Counted from the first letter of the stretch, positions 34,382-43,890 are shown. The stretch is 64,000 bases of DNA from Novosphingobium sp. FKTRR1 (GCF_020404405.1 NZ_JAIZDA010000015.1:1-64000), one strand, 5' to 3'. Program-made: numbers and translations. Notes: generated by a model not told the origin, from the letters alone.

Positions 34382-35275
34382 TCAGCCCTTCGTGCCGCGC
34401 GCCCTTAGCACCATGTCGGCGCTGAACACGCCGATGGCGATCCAGATCAGCACGAAGCAGGCCAGCCTGACTGAATCAAGCGGCTCGTGGTACACGGCGA
34501 GGCCGAGCACGAACACGATCGTGGGCGACAGGAACTGGATGAAGCCCAGCGTCGACAGATCGAGAGAGCGTGCCGCCATTGCGAACAACGCCAGCGGCAC
34601 GGCGGTCAGCACACCTGCGCCGAACAGCAGGGCGGCGGTGCCGGGCCCGTCCAGGATGCTCGATCCCTGTCCTTGGGTGGCAAACCATAGTGCGGCCAAA
34701 ACGGCCGGGACATACAGCACCAGCGACTCGATTGCCTGACCGGTAACGGCGCCGACCGGCGCCAGTTTCCGGACCAGTCCGTACAGTCCGAAGCTTGTCG
34801 CAAGCGACAACGCCACCACCATCATATCGAGCGGGCCGCCCAGCAGCAGCGCTATGCCAAAAGCGGCGATGCCAACCGCGCTCCATTGCAGGCGGTTGAG
34901 CGTTTCCTTGAGTACCAGCGTGCCCAGCAGAACGTTGACCAGCGGGTTGATGAAGTAGCCGAGGCTGGCCGCAAGCACATGCCCTGCATTGATCGCGAAA
35001 ATGTAGATCAGCCAGTTCATGGCCACCAGCACCGCGCTGAGCGACAATTGCACCATCAGACGTGGGGTCCGCAGGGCTGCGCCAAGTTCGTGCCATTGCC
35101 CGCGGGCAAACAAAAACAACAAACACAACGGCAACGTGAAGATGATCCGCCAGGCGACCAGTTCAACCGAGGGAACATGGTGCAACTCTCGGAAGTAGAG
35201 CGGCAGGAAGCCCCAGATGAGGTAGGTGAGTAACGCCGCGACCAATCCGGTGCGCGTCTTGGCAGCATGATCCAT
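34382..35275 (-). CDS. rarD: RarD-type EamA family transporter
   Basis: 297 residues with ten predicted helices in two EamA repeats. The RarD pattern is clear: LTYLIWGFLPLYFREL, WRIIFTLP, NWLIYIFAIN, ASLGYFINPLVNVLLG and TAVPLALFAMAARSL. Function in this family is unproven (named for chloramphenicol sensitivity). ATG 35275 (MDHAAKTR) is chosen; upstream in-frame codons lack helices. Convergent with pyrC, three bases apart. Confidence 0.9.
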   Translation of the reverse strand: MDHAAKTRTGLVAALLTYLIWGFLPLYFRELHHVPSVELVAWRIIFTLPLCLLFLFARGQWHELGAALRTPRLMVQLSLSAVLVAMNWLIYIFAINAGHVLAASLGYFINPLVNVLLGTLVLKETLNRLQWSAVGIAAFGIALLLGGPLDMMVVALSLATSFGLYGLVRKLAPVGAVTGQAIESLVLYVPAVLAALWFATQGQGSSILDGPGTAALLFGAGVLTAVPLALFAMAARSLDLSTLGFIQFLSPTIVFVLGLAVYHEPLDSVRLACFVLIWIAIGVFSADMVLRARGTKG

Positions 35276-35331
35276 GTCGGCGGCTCTGGCAGGGTGTTTA
35301 CATAAGGCCAAGCAAGAAAAACGTATTCGGG

Positions 35332-35374
35332 TCGTCAATTTTGCGCATCGGTTCGTCGCAAATCGTCAATTCTG
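35332..35374. repeat. Direct repeats TCGTCAATTYTG between rarD and the glycine-zipper gene
   Basis: TCGTCAATTTTG (35332-35343) and TCGTCAATTCTG (35363-35374) are 31 bases apart, about three helical turns, with a weaker TTCGTCGCAA between them. They lie in the 215-base divergent intergenic region and could bind a regulator of either gene. Confidence 0.4.
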
Positions 35375-35490
35375 ACACGCCCGTTGCATTCCGTTCAGGT
35401 TGACTGGGGTAAACATGAACCGTCGCACGATGAGGCGCCGGAGTGAAGGGCCTGCAGCAAGGCCGCCGGACCCGTGCAGGAGACCGTGAC

Positions 35491-35970
35491 ATGAAATTTC
35501 CTCGCAACATCATGCTCTCGTTGGCTGTTCTTGGTGTGGTTGCCGGGGCGATCCCGGCGCAGGCCGCCGTTGGCACCGCAACCGCTCCGACCGCTCTGGC
35601 CGCGGCCTATGGCGACGACTGGCAGCACGGGCGCGAGCCGTCCTGGAACGATCGCAACTACAATCGCGATGGTTGGGGCCGCGGATACGAGCGCACCGAC
35701 TGGCGCGACAATCAGCGCCGCGAGGATTGGCGTGACGATCGCCGCCGCGACGATGGCTATCAGGCGTCATCGTGGCGTGGGCGCGACGGTCGCACTTACT
35801 GCCGCAAGCCTGACGGCACGACCGGCTTGCTTGTCGGCGGCGCGGCCGGGGCACTGATCGGACGCGGCGTCGCCGGGTCAGGTGACCGCACGCTCGGCGC
35901 GATCCTTGGTGCCGCTGGCGGTGCGCTGCTTGGACGGGCGATCGATCGCGATAGCGGGCGCTGCCGTTGA
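35491..35970 (+). CDS. Exported glycine-zipper (2TM) protein
   Basis: 159 residues: signal peptide 1-26 (ending AQAA), a charged Asp/Arg/Trp-rich middle (about 40-95; DWRD repeats), a conserved RTYCRKPDGTTG and then a glycine zipper, LLVGGAAGALIG followed by LGAILGAAGGALLG. This is the common Gly-zipper_2 envelope protein (RcnB/17 kDa antigen-like tail). It probably associates with the outer membrane. Start ATG 35491 begins the signal peptide; AGGAGA is upstream. Confidence 0.85.
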   Translation: MKFPRNIMLSLAVLGVVAGAIPAQAAVGTATAPTALAAAYGDDWQHGREPSWNDRNYNRDGWGRGYERTDWRDNQRREDWRDDRRRDDGYQASSWRGRDGRTYCRKPDGTTGLLVGGAAGALIGRGVAGSGDRTLGAILGAAGGALLGRAIDRDSGRCR

Positions 35971-36115
35971 ATGCGGGCCTTTGCAGATACCCAGCCCTCG
36001 GGTCGCACCTGGGATGGGGAGAAGGGGCGTTCGGTTCAGGCCGGGCGTCCCTTCTTGTTGGTGGAGTACCGTTGGGCGGAAGCAGGCCGCGTCCTTGCAA
36101 GGTTACGCGGTCTTA

Positions 36116-36145
36116 ACCATGGTCGGCCCATGTCATGACCATGGT
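36116..36145. promoter_or_regulatory. Inverted repeat spanning the start of the small lipoprotein gene
   Basis: ACCATGGTC (36116-36124) and GACCATGGT (36137-36145) are perfect complements with a 12-base spacer that contains the proposed ATG at 36135. A hairpin here would bury the start codon. Each arm is itself nearly palindromic. Confidence 0.4.
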
Positions 36146-36410
36146 CTGCGCGCGCCTCTTCCCGATGCTTCCGGGCTTCCCGCTGACGGCTCTTGCCCTG
36201 TCATTGGGGCTGGCTGGCTGCACCGGCACCGAGCGCCGCACACAAGCCATCCAGGACGACCCGATGATGACCGAGGCGATTGAAGGACAATTGCTGGTCG
36301 ATCCCGACCTTTCGCAGCAGAACATGCGCAATTATGCGGTGGTGCCGCCCGGACCGGTGGACAAGGCCTTGCCGACCGGCGCCGATCTGGTCCGGCCGCC
36401 CGCGCATTGA
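36135..36410 (+). CDS. Small lipoprotein, function unknown
   Basis: 91 residues: signal peptide with lipobox GLAGC (Cys29) and a soluble tail with PMMTEAIEGQLLVDPDLSQQNMRN and a proline-rich end (split: PMMTEAIEGQLLVDP, then DLSQQNMRN). No enzyme motif. ATG 36135 or 36141 are possible; the ribosome site is poor and the start lies in an inverted repeat. Convergent with astD, 19 bases apart. Similar short lipoproteins are found in sphingomonads. Confidence 0.7.
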   Translation: MTMVCARLFPMLPGFPLTALALSLGLAGCTGTERRTQAIQDDPMMTEAIEGQLLVDPDLSQQNMRNYAVVPPGPVDKALPTGADLVRPPAH

Positions 36411-36429
36411 TGCGGGCCGCGTCGCCGGT

Positions 36430-37860
36430 TCAGGCGTCGCGCAGACCGACACCGATGCTGGCGCGCGGCTGTTCCACCTCTGTAGAGGCGACCGGATAGG
36501 CGCAGTAATCCGCAGCGTAATAGGCGCTGGGCCGATGGTTGCCCGACAGCCCGACCCCGCCGAACGGCGCCGCGGACGAGGCCCCGTTGGTTGGCCGGTT
36601 CCAGTTGACCACGCCTGCACGAATGTTTGCCCAGAAGCGGTTGTAGTCCTGCGGACTGCCGCCCAGCAGCGATGCGGCCAAGCCGAAACGGGTGGCGTTG
36701 GCTTCGGCGATCGCTTCGTCGAACTCGGTGACGCGCACGACCTGCAACAGCGGGCCGAACAGCTCGATGTCGGGCCGGTCCTTCATCTTCGTCACGTCGA
36801 TGATGGCGGGTGACAGGAATGGCAGGTCTTCGCGCAGGCGGACCAGATGCTTGATCGGACGGCCGCCGTTGGACAGCAGATAGAGGAAGCTTTCGGTCAG
36901 GCCATCGGCGGTGCGGTTGTCGATCACCGGACCCATGAACGGCGCGGGTTCATCGAACGGCGCTCCCACGATGATCCGGTCGGCAAGGCGCTTCACCTCG
37001 TCGATCACGCCGTCATAGAGCGTGTCCTTGATGATCAGGCGGCGCCCGGCGGTGCAGCGCTGACCGGCGCTGGTGAAAGCGGACTGCACGATCAGCGTGG
37101 CGACATCGGTGATCTTGGGCGTATCCCATACCACGATCGGGTTGTTGCCGCCCATTTCCAGCGCCACGATCTTGCCCGGATCGTCGGCCAGACGCCGGTT
37201 GATGGCGATGCCGGCATTGGCCGATCCGGTGAACAGCACGCCGTCGATGCCATTGTGCGCGACCAGCGCCTTGCCCTCTTCCGGGCCGCCGATCAGCACT
37301 TGCACCACCGCCGCCGAAATCCCCGCGCGGTGAAAACACTGCGCCAGCAGTTCGCCGGTGGCCGGGGTCTTTTCCGAAGGCTTGAATACCACGGCGTTGC
37401 CGGCGATCAAGGCCGGGACGATGTGGCCGTTGGGCAAGTGGGCGGGGAAGTTGTAGGGCCCCAGCACCGCCATCACGCCGTGCGGTTTGTGCCGCAGCGC
37501 CGCCACTCCCTGCAACGCATTGTCGAGCTTGCGCTGCGACGTGCGGTCGGCATAGGCGCGGATCGAAATCTCGACCTTGTTGATCACGCTTTCGACTTCG
37601 GTGCGAGCTTCCCACAGCGGCTTGCCGGTTTCGCGCGCGATCAGCGTGGAGAGCTTGTCCGATTCCTTGCGCACTTCGTTGGCGAAGCGGCGGACCAGTT
37701 CGATGCGGGTGGCCAGCGGTTGCGCGGCCCAGCCGGGCCAGGCGCGACGGGCGCGCTCGACGATCTCGTCCACGTTGCCGATCCGGCCACGCCACAATTC
37801 GGCACCGGTGGCGGGTTCGAACGAGACGATTTCATCGTCGGCCAATGTCAAAGCTTCCAT
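36430..37860 (-). CDS. astD: Succinylglutamate-semialdehyde dehydrogenase
   Basis: NAD-dependent oxidation of N-succinylglutamate semialdehyde in the arginine succinyltransferase pathway. An aldehyde dehydrogenase of 476 residues with PYNFP (Asn137), the general base in LEMGGNN (Glu235) and the catalytic SAGQRCT (Cys269). The sequence between matches AstD best (GPYNFPAHLPNGHIVPALIA), but astA, astB and astE are not in the window. ATG 37860 (MEALTLADDE). 81 bases separate it from the upstream selO. Confidence 0.88.
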   Translation of the reverse strand: MEALTLADDEIVSFEPATGAELWRGRIGNVDEIVERARRAWPGWAAQPLATRIELVRRFANEVRKESDKLSTLIARETGKPLWEARTEVESVINKVEISIRAYADRTSQRKLDNALQGVAALRHKPHGVMAVLGPYNFPAHLPNGHIVPALIAGNAVVFKPSEKTPATGELLAQCFHRAGISAAVVQVLIGGPEEGKALVAHNGIDGVLFTGSANAGIAINRRLADDPGKIVALEMGGNNPIVVWDTPKITDVATLIVQSAFTSAGQRCTAGRRLIIKDTLYDGVIDEVKRLADRIIVGAPFDEPAPFMGPVIDNRTADGLTESFLYLLSNGGRPIKHLVRLREDLPFLSPAIIDVTKMKDRPDIELFGPLLQVVRVTEFDEAIAEANATRFGLAASLLGGSPQDYNRFWANIRAGVVNWNRPTNGASSAAPFGGVGLSGNHRPSAYYAADYCAYPVASTEVEQPRASIGVGLRDA

Positions 37861-37941
37861 GTCAGTGCGGTATCCGGACAGCGTCTGGTAACGAAAGAAA
37901 TCAGCGCAAGCCAGCGCCAAAGCATGCGATCAATATCTCGA

Positions 37942-39345
37942 TCAATCCGTTGTGGTGAGATTTCCGGGCCTGAGTGGTGGTCCCATCGCCTCGCCCAGAC
38001 GGCGGACGGCGGCGATCTTGGCGTTGAACGCGGACCAGTCGTCCGCCTCGGCGATCGGCGCCCAGATGGCTTCCACCTCGTCGATCAGCATGGCTTGCGG
38101 CGCGGGATCGGACCAGTACGGGTGGGCAAGCGCGCCGTCGACAGGGTGATAGCCCGACATTGCGTCGGCCAGCGCACCATTTGTCGCTCGCCCTCCGCGA
38201 TGGGCGAAGAAGAACGCATCCGGACCCGCCCCGGTCTCGACCATTGCCGCCTCGCACGCCGCGATCAGGGCCGTGTCCGCCTCGCTTCCGCGTGATTTGA
38301 CGCCGAGCCGCCAGCACCACCGGCGCGCCATCGCCTGCTGATACAGTGCGGGAAAGCGGTTGAGTGCCTCGATCAACGGTGGTGCGTCCTCGATCAGTCG
38401 CAGTGCTACTGCCAGTTGTCCGCAGTTCCAGTGCAGCGTCTGCGGCTGGCGGCCAAAGGCATAAAGCCCGTGCTCGTCGAAATAGGCGGCGGTGAAACTG
38501 GCGTCCCAGCGCGGCAGCCAGCGCCAGGGGCCGTAATCGAAACTCTCGCCCGACACGTTCATGTTGTCGGTATTGAGCACGCCGTGCACGAAGCCCGCCA
38601 CCATCCACGATGCCGCAAGGTCCGCCAGCCGCTCGACCACGAGGTTGAGCAGGCGCGTTGCTGGACTGGTCCGGTCTTCGTCCATGGCATCCGGTGCCGC
38701 CGATCCCGGGAAGTTTGCGAGGCAATAGGCGACCAGTTGCGCCATCTCGTCGGGCGCTTCGAGCGCCATCAGCCGCTGGAACGTACCGATGCGGATGTGG
38801 CCGTGGCTCAACCGCACCAGCACCGCTGAGCGGGTGGGCGAGGGCTCGTCACCGCGATAAAGTGCTTCGCCCGTCTCGATCACGCTGAAACTGCGGCTGG
38901 TGTTGACACCCAGCGCTTCGAGCAGTTCGGTGGCCAGAACCTCGCGCACCGCGCCCTTCAACGTCAGTCGGCCGTCGCCCCGGCGGCTCCATGGCGTTTG
39001 CCCCGAACCCTTGGTGCCAAGGTCGAGCAGCCGGTCGTCGCCATCGAGCATCTGGGCGAACAAAAAGCCGCGCCCGTCGCCAAGGTCGGGGTTGTAGACC
39101 TGAAACTGGTGACCGTGATAGCGCAACGCCAGTGGCTGCGGCAGATTGTCGGGCAGCGGTTCGAACCGTCCGAAGTGGCGCAGCCATGCAGCATCGTCCA
39201 GACCGGCCAGACCCACCGTGGCCGCAGCGCGATCGTTGCGAAAGCGCAGGATGGTTTCGGGGAAGTCGGCGGCGCGGACCGGATCGCCAAGCCAGTCGGC
39301 CAGCGTGCGGATGCGGGGGGCGGCGCGATAGGTCGGGATCGTCAT
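37942..39345 (-). CDS. selO: Protein adenylyltransferase SelO (YdiU)
   Basis: Pseudokinase-fold enzyme that AMPylates proteins on Ser/Thr/Tyr, linked to redox stress. 467 residues with the diagnostic GTKGSGQTPWSRRGDG, LKGAVREVLATE and the HGVLNTDNM motif giving the Asn/Asp metal ligands. LRYHGHQFQVYNP near the start is typical. ATG 39345 (MTIPTYR); the frame is open further up but unconserved. The selO-astD pair on the minus strand may be one transcript. Confidence 0.95.
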   Translation of the reverse strand: MTIPTYRAAPRIRTLADWLGDPVRAADFPETILRFRNDRAAATVGLAGLDDAAWLRHFGRFEPLPDNLPQPLALRYHGHQFQVYNPDLGDGRGFLFAQMLDGDDRLLDLGTKGSGQTPWSRRGDGRLTLKGAVREVLATELLEALGVNTSRSFSVIETGEALYRGDEPSPTRSAVLVRLSHGHIRIGTFQRLMALEAPDEMAQLVAYCLANFPGSAAPDAMDEDRTSPATRLLNLVVERLADLAASWMVAGFVHGVLNTDNMNVSGESFDYGPWRWLPRWDASFTAAYFDEHGLYAFGRQPQTLHWNCGQLAVALRLIEDAPPLIEALNRFPALYQQAMARRWCWRLGVKSRGSEADTALIAACEAAMVETGAGPDAFFFAHRGGRATNGALADAMSGYHPVDGALAHPYWSDPAPQAMLIDEVEAIWAPIAEADDWSAFNAKIAAVRRLGEAMGPPLRPGNLTTTD

Positions 39346-39485
39346 GCTGCCCTTAGTGGGGGCGCAGGCGGTTGGCCGCAAGCGGCGCCCTTGCGAATCG
39401 ACGCTTTTGCCCCCAACCCCCAAAGGGCCCGATGCGCCGACCTGGCGTGAGCAGGGAACCGTAGGCAGGGAACTGGGCGACGTTC

Positions 39486-40364
39486 ATGGCGCAATTCGAG
39501 ACGGGCAGTTGGACCAGCCGCGACGGGCTGACCTTGCGATACCGCGATTATGCGGGCGGTGCGGATGGGGCTGACGCCGCGCAACGGCCTGCGATCCTGT
39601 GCCTGCATGGCCTCACGCGGAACGCCCGTGATTTCGAGCAACTGGCCGGGCGGCTGGCGGGGCATTGGCGGGTGATCTGTCCCGACATGCGCGGTCGCGG
39701 TGAAAGCGACTATGCCCGCGATCCGATGACCTACAATCCGGCGCAGTACCTTGACGACCTTGAACAGCTTTTGGCCCAACTGGGGCTTGTACGGTTCGTT
39801 GCCATCGGCACGTCGTTGGGCGGGTTGCTGACCATGTTGCTGGCTGCCAGTGGGGGCGGGCGGATTGCGGGGGCGGTGCTCAACGACGTGGGGCCGGTGG
39901 TCGAGGAAGCCGGCCTTGCGCGCATTCGCGATTACGTAGGCAGCGGGCGCAGCTTCGAAACGTGGATGCATGCGGCGCGCGGCCTGAAGGACACCAATGC
40001 CGCGATCTATCCCGACTACACGCTGGAGGACTGGTTGCGCATGGCCAAGCGGCTGATGGTGGTCAACGATGCCGGGCGGATCGTGTTCGACTATGACATG
40101 AAGATCGGCGAACCATTCGAAATACCCGGAGGTGCGACCCCTGCGGTCGATCTTTGGCCACTGTTCGATGGGCTTGCCTCGGCGCCGCTGCTGCTGGTGC
40201 GGGGCGAAACCTCGGACATCCTGTCTGCCGAAACCGCCGCGATGATGGCGGCGCGCAATCCGGCGATGGCGCATCTGGTGCTGCCGCGTATTGGCCACGC
40301 CCCGACGCTGGATGAACCTGCCAGCATCGCCGCTATCGACGCGCTGCTGGCGCAAGTTGGCTGA
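39486..40364 (+). CDS. Alpha/beta fold hydrolase
   Basis: 292 residues: LCLHGLTRNARDF (oxyanion loop), PDMRGRGESDYA and the nucleophile elbow GTSLGG (Ser110), with the catalytic histidine in RIGHAPTLDEP. An esterase or C-C hydrolase-like enzyme; substrate unknown. ATG 39486; stop is 10 bases before the glycosyltransferase start, so the two are co-transcribed. Divergent from selO. Confidence 0.85.
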   Translation: MAQFETGSWTSRDGLTLRYRDYAGGADGADAAQRPAILCLHGLTRNARDFEQLAGRLAGHWRVICPDMRGRGESDYARDPMTYNPAQYLDDLEQLLAQLGLVRFVAIGTSLGGLLTMLLAASGGGRIAGAVLNDVGPVVEEAGLARIRDYVGSGRSFETWMHAARGLKDTNAAIYPDYTLEDWLRMAKRLMVVNDAGRIVFDYDMKIGEPFEIPGGATPAVDLWPLFDGLASAPLLLVRGETSDILSAETAAMMAARNPAMAHLVLPRIGHAPTLDEPASIAAIDALLAQVG

Positions 40365-40374
40365 GGGTACCGGA

Positions 40375-41514
40375 ATGACCCGCCGCTTGCGCGTGCTGCA
40401 CTTGCATTCGACCTTCAACGCAGGGGGCAAGGAACGGCGCTGCGTCGCGTTGATCAACCGCTTTGGCAGGGACGTGGACCACGCCATCGTCTCGGCAGAG
40501 CCGGGGTCGATGGGCGCGATGGCGCTGATCGAGCCGGGCTTGTCGGTGCACGTGCCGTTCGGCTTTCCGGCGCTGGCCGGGCGGTGGGGCGTGCGTCGCC
40601 TGCAAACCCTGGCGCGGGCGATGCGCGGGTTCGACCTGATTCTGACCTACAACTGGGGCGCGATGGATGCCTGTATGGCACATGCGCTGTTTGGCCCGGC
40701 GCAAGGGCTGGCGCCGCTGATCCATCATGAGGATGGCTTTAACGCGGACGAGGCGAACGGGCTCAAGCGCAGCCGCAACTGGTATCGCCGGTTCGCGCTG
40801 GCGCGGGCATCGGCGGTGGTCGTGCCCTCGACGATGCTGGAAGGCATCGCGCTGGATGTTTGGGCGCAACCGCCAGGCAAAGTGCAGCGTATTGCCAACG
40901 GCATTCCCACCGCGCGCTATGGCGGCAAGGGCAAGCCCGATGCACTGCCCCGCGTGATCAAGCGGCGCGACGAGAAGTGGCTCGGGACACTAGCCGGCCT
41001 TCGCCCGGTCAAGAACCTCCCTCGGCTGGTGCGCGCCTTTGCCGCGATGGACGAACGCTGGCATCTGGTGATCGTGGGCGAGGGGCCGGAACGCGGGGCC
41101 ATCATGGATGAAGCGATGCGGCTGGATATCGGCCATCGCGTGCTGATGCCCGGCCACATTGCCGATCCGGCGCAGGCGATCGCGCTGTTCGATCTGTTCG
41201 CGCTGTCGTCCGACAGCGAGCAGGCGCCGCTGTCGGTGATCGAGGCGATGGCCGCCGGGCTTGCCGTTGCCAGTCCTGCGGTGGGCGATGTGGCGGCGAT
41301 GGTGGCCGACGCGAACGCCCCGTTCATAACCCCGGCCGGTGACGAAGCGGCGCTGGCGGCCGCGCTGGCGGCGCTTGCCCAAGACGACGGGCTGCGCGCG
41401 CGATTGGGCGCGGCCAACCAGACGCGCGCCTGCGCCGAGTTCGACGAGGCGACGATGGTTGCCCGCTACGCCGCTCTTTACGCACGCGTGCTTGGGCGCG
41501 AGGCGTTCCCCTGA
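40375..41514 (+). CDS. GT4 family glycosyltransferase
   Basis: 379 residues, GT-B fold. LHLHSTFNAGGKERRCVALI is the N-terminal acceptor-side motif; the C-terminal domain has TLAGLRPVKNLPRLV, VIVGEGPERGAI and the donor-site SSDSEQAPLSVIEAMAAGL (E-x7-E). It probably transfers a sugar onto a lipid or polysaccharide at the inner membrane. ATG 40375 with a GGGTACCGG upstream context; the longer frame into the hydrolase is rejected. Confidence 0.9.
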   Translation: MTRRLRVLHLHSTFNAGGKERRCVALINRFGRDVDHAIVSAEPGSMGAMALIEPGLSVHVPFGFPALAGRWGVRRLQTLARAMRGFDLILTYNWGAMDACMAHALFGPAQGLAPLIHHEDGFNADEANGLKRSRNWYRRFALARASAVVVPSTMLEGIALDVWAQPPGKVQRIANGIPTARYGGKGKPDALPRVIKRRDEKWLGTLAGLRPVKNLPRLVRAFAAMDERWHLVIVGEGPERGAIMDEAMRLDIGHRVLMPGHIADPAQAIALFDLFALSSDSEQAPLSVIEAMAAGLAVASPAVGDVAAMVADANAPFITPAGDEAALAAALAALAQDDGLRARLGAANQTRACAEFDEATMVARYAALYARVLGREAFP

Positions 41515-41687
41515 TGCCGTCTCAGCGCCGCACCACTTCACCAATGGTTCATGCCGGGTGCCCGACAGCGGGAAAGATGCGAAATGGCCGGTTGAAATGG
41601 CGCGGTTCTCCGCTAAACCGCCCACTATCGCCAGTTTTGACGATAAACCCGTTTTGATCTTGTCCTGTTCCAGCCGAAAGCGCAGTC

Positions 41688-42443
41688 TTGGCTCTTCTAC
41701 CGACAAACCCGAAATCGCTCGCTGAGCGCCAGGCCGAACGCAAGATTGCACAGGACAATGTGTTCCTGCGCGAAGTCGATGATGCGCTGCGTGAAGACGA
41801 TGCTGCCCGGCTGTTGCGCCGCTATGGCCGCCCGGTCGGCGTAGCCGTGGTTGCAGGGCTTGTCTCGCTGGCTGGATGGCTATGGTACGACAACCACCGG
41901 GCTTCCGTGGCCGGCGAACATGGCGAACAGTTCGTCGTGGCGCTCGACCAGCTTGAGGGCGGACGCGGCGATCTTGCCGACAAAAGCTTTGCCAAGCTCG
42001 CCACCGATGGTGGCCCCGGCTATGGCGCGGCAGCGCGGTTGATGCAGGCCGGACTGGCGTTGCAGGCAGGCAAGCGCGACGATGCGGTCAAGCTCTATGC
42101 CGCCGTTGCCACCGACAGCGCTGCGCCCAAGGCCTATCGCGACCTCGCGGTGATCCGCGAAGTCACCGCGCAGTTCGACAACATGCCGCCGCAGCAGGTG
42201 ATCGACCGGCTCAAGCCGTTTGCCGTGCCGGGCAATCCGTGGTTCGGCAGCGCAGGCGAATTGGTCGCTATCGCGTACCTGAAGCAGGGCAAGGGCGATC
42301 TGGCCGGCCCGTTGTTCGCCGCGATCGCCAAAGACAAGGACGTGCCCGATACGCTCCGGCGGCGCTCGCGCCAGCTGGCCGCGCAACAGGGCATCGACGC
42401 CATCGAAGACCCGACTGCCGCCGTGCAGTTGAGCGCGCAATAA
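41688..42443 (+). CDS. YfgM-like tetratricopeptide membrane protein
   Basis: 251 residues: cytoplasmic N-terminus (FLREVDDALREDD), one membrane helix (about 49-67), and a periplasmic TPR-like helical domain (the DUF2133/YfgM region). In E. coli YfgM is a SecYEG ancillary protein encoded next to bamB, as here. The start is TTG 41688 (MALLPTNPK); no ATG in frame fits before the conserved FLREVDD. bamB follows 8 bases later. Confidence 0.87.
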   Translation: MALLPTNPKSLAERQAERKIAQDNVFLREVDDALREDDAARLLRRYGRPVGVAVVAGLVSLAGWLWYDNHRASVAGEHGEQFVVALDQLEGGRGDLADKSFAKLATDGGPGYGAAARLMQAGLALQAGKRDDAVKLYAAVATDSAAPKAYRDLAVIREVTAQFDNMPPQQVIDRLKPFAVPGNPWFGSAGELVAIAYLKQGKGDLAGPLFAAIAKDKDVPDTLRRRSRQLAAQQGIDAIEDPTAAVQLSAQ

Positions 42444-42451
42444 TCACGAGG

Positions 42452-43828
42452 ATGCCGATACCTGCCATGATCCGTGCCATCCCTGTCCGCGGTGTTTCCG
42501 CCATTTCCATTCGTTCGCTGGCCGTCGCCGGTTCCGTCGCATTGGCGCTTGCATTGGGCGGATGCGGCGCCACCAAAGGCAAGGTCAAGACTACCCCGAC
42601 CGTCGGCCAGCGGGTGCCGATCCTGTCGCGGATCGAGGCCGGAACCAAGATCGACGATGCACTGAACGGCATCTCGGTGGTCTTGCCTCCGCCGGTCGCC
42701 AATACCGACTGGGCGCAGGCAGGCGGATCGGCGTCCAAGGCATCGGGCCATCTGGCGATCGGCGCCGCACCGCAGAAGGCGTGGAGCGTCGGCATTGCCG
42801 GGTCGAGCCCCAAGCAGCGGCTGGCCGCTGCGCCAGTCATCGGGGATGGCCGGTTGTTCGTGATGGATACCGAAGGACTGGTTCACGCCTATTCCGCCGA
42901 TTCGGGGCATGAGCAATGGACTGCCAGCTTCCGCCTGCCCGATTCCAGCTCGTCGGTGTTCGGCGGTGGTGCTGCATTCGATGATGGCGTGGTCTACATC
43001 ACGACCGGGCTTGGCGAAGTCGCGGCGCTCGACGCAGCCAGCGGCAAGATCAAGTGGCGGGTCAAGCCATTGGGCCCGCTGCGCGGATCGCCGACGATCG
43101 GGTTCGGCGGCGTCTATGTCATGACGCAGGACAACCAGATCGCCGCGCTCAACAGCGCCGATGGCACCTTGCTGTGGAACGAATCCGGCTCGGTCGCGCT
43201 TACCGGGGTGTTCGGCGTGGCCGCTCCCGCCGCCGGACAGGGTACGATCGTTGCGGGCTACAGCTCGGGCGAACTGGTGGCGTACCGGTATGAAAACGGT
43301 CGCCAACTCTGGTCCGATGCGCTGGCGCGTACCTCGATCGCGACATCGGTTTCGACGCTGACCGACATCGACGCCGATCCGATTATCGAGCGTGGCCGCG
43401 TCTATGCGCTGGGTCAGGGTGGTCGCATGGCGGCTTATGAACTGGTCACCGGCCAGCGCATCTGGGAATTGAACCTTGCGGGCATTTCCACCCCGGCGAT
43501 CTCGGGCGAGTGGATCTTTACGCTGACTGACGAGGCCAAGCTGCTGGCCATCGTCAAGGGCACCGGCAAGGTGAAGTGGATGGTCCAGTTGCCGCACTTC
43601 CAAAGCGAGAAGAAGAAGAAGGGCCCGATCTTCTGGACTGGCCCGGTGCTCGCCGGAAACCGCCTGTGGCTGGCCAATTCGCGCGGTGAGATCGCTTCGG
43701 CCTCGGTCACCGATGGCAGCCTAAGCCATCTTGGCAAGGTCGGCTCGTCGGTGTCGCTGGCGCCGGTGGTGGCCAATGGCACGCTTTATGTGCTCGACGA
43801 CGGCGGCAAGATCACCGCATTCCGCTAA
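42452..43828 (+). CDS. bamB: Outer membrane protein assembly factor BamB-like lipoprotein
   Basis: 458 residues: lipobox LALGGC (Cys38) and an eight-bladed PQQ-type beta-propeller with repeats such as VHAYSADSGHEQW, VAALDAASGKIKW, IAALNSADGTLLW and LLAIVKGTGKVKW. BamB is the propeller of the BAM complex that folds outer-membrane proteins. ATG 42452 or 42467. It forms a pair with the yfgM-like gene. The GTPase gene der, which usually comes next, is absent. Confidence 0.9.
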   Translation: MPIPAMIRAIPVRGVSAISIRSLAVAGSVALALALGGCGATKGKVKTTPTVGQRVPILSRIEAGTKIDDALNGISVVLPPPVANTDWAQAGGSASKASGHLAIGAAPQKAWSVGIAGSSPKQRLAAAPVIGDGRLFVMDTEGLVHAYSADSGHEQWTASFRLPDSSSSVFGGGAAFDDGVVYITTGLGEVAALDAASGKIKWRVKPLGPLRGSPTIGFGGVYVMTQDNQIAALNSADGTLLWNESGSVALTGVFGVAAPAAGQGTIVAGYSSGELVAYRYENGRQLWSDALARTSIATSVSTLTDIDADPIIERGRVYALGQGGRMAAYELVTGQRIWELNLAGISTPAISGEWIFTLTDEAKLLAIVKGTGKVKWMVQLPHFQSEKKKKGPIFWTGPVLAGNRLWLANSRGEIASASVTDGSLSHLGKVGSSVSLAPVVANGTLYVLDDGGKITAFR

Positions 43829-43862
43829 ACGGCACCGACACATCCCGCCCTGACCGGAGGAC

Positions 43863-43890
43863 CGCTATCGGGTAGCGCCGATAGCGATTT
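43863..43890 (+). terminator. Hairpin after bamB
   Basis: CGCTATCGG (43863-43871), loop gtagcg, CCGATAGCG (43878-43886): a perfect 9-bp stem followed by ATTTG. It lies 35 bases after the bamB stop and is a likely terminator despite the short T-run. Confidence 0.65.
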
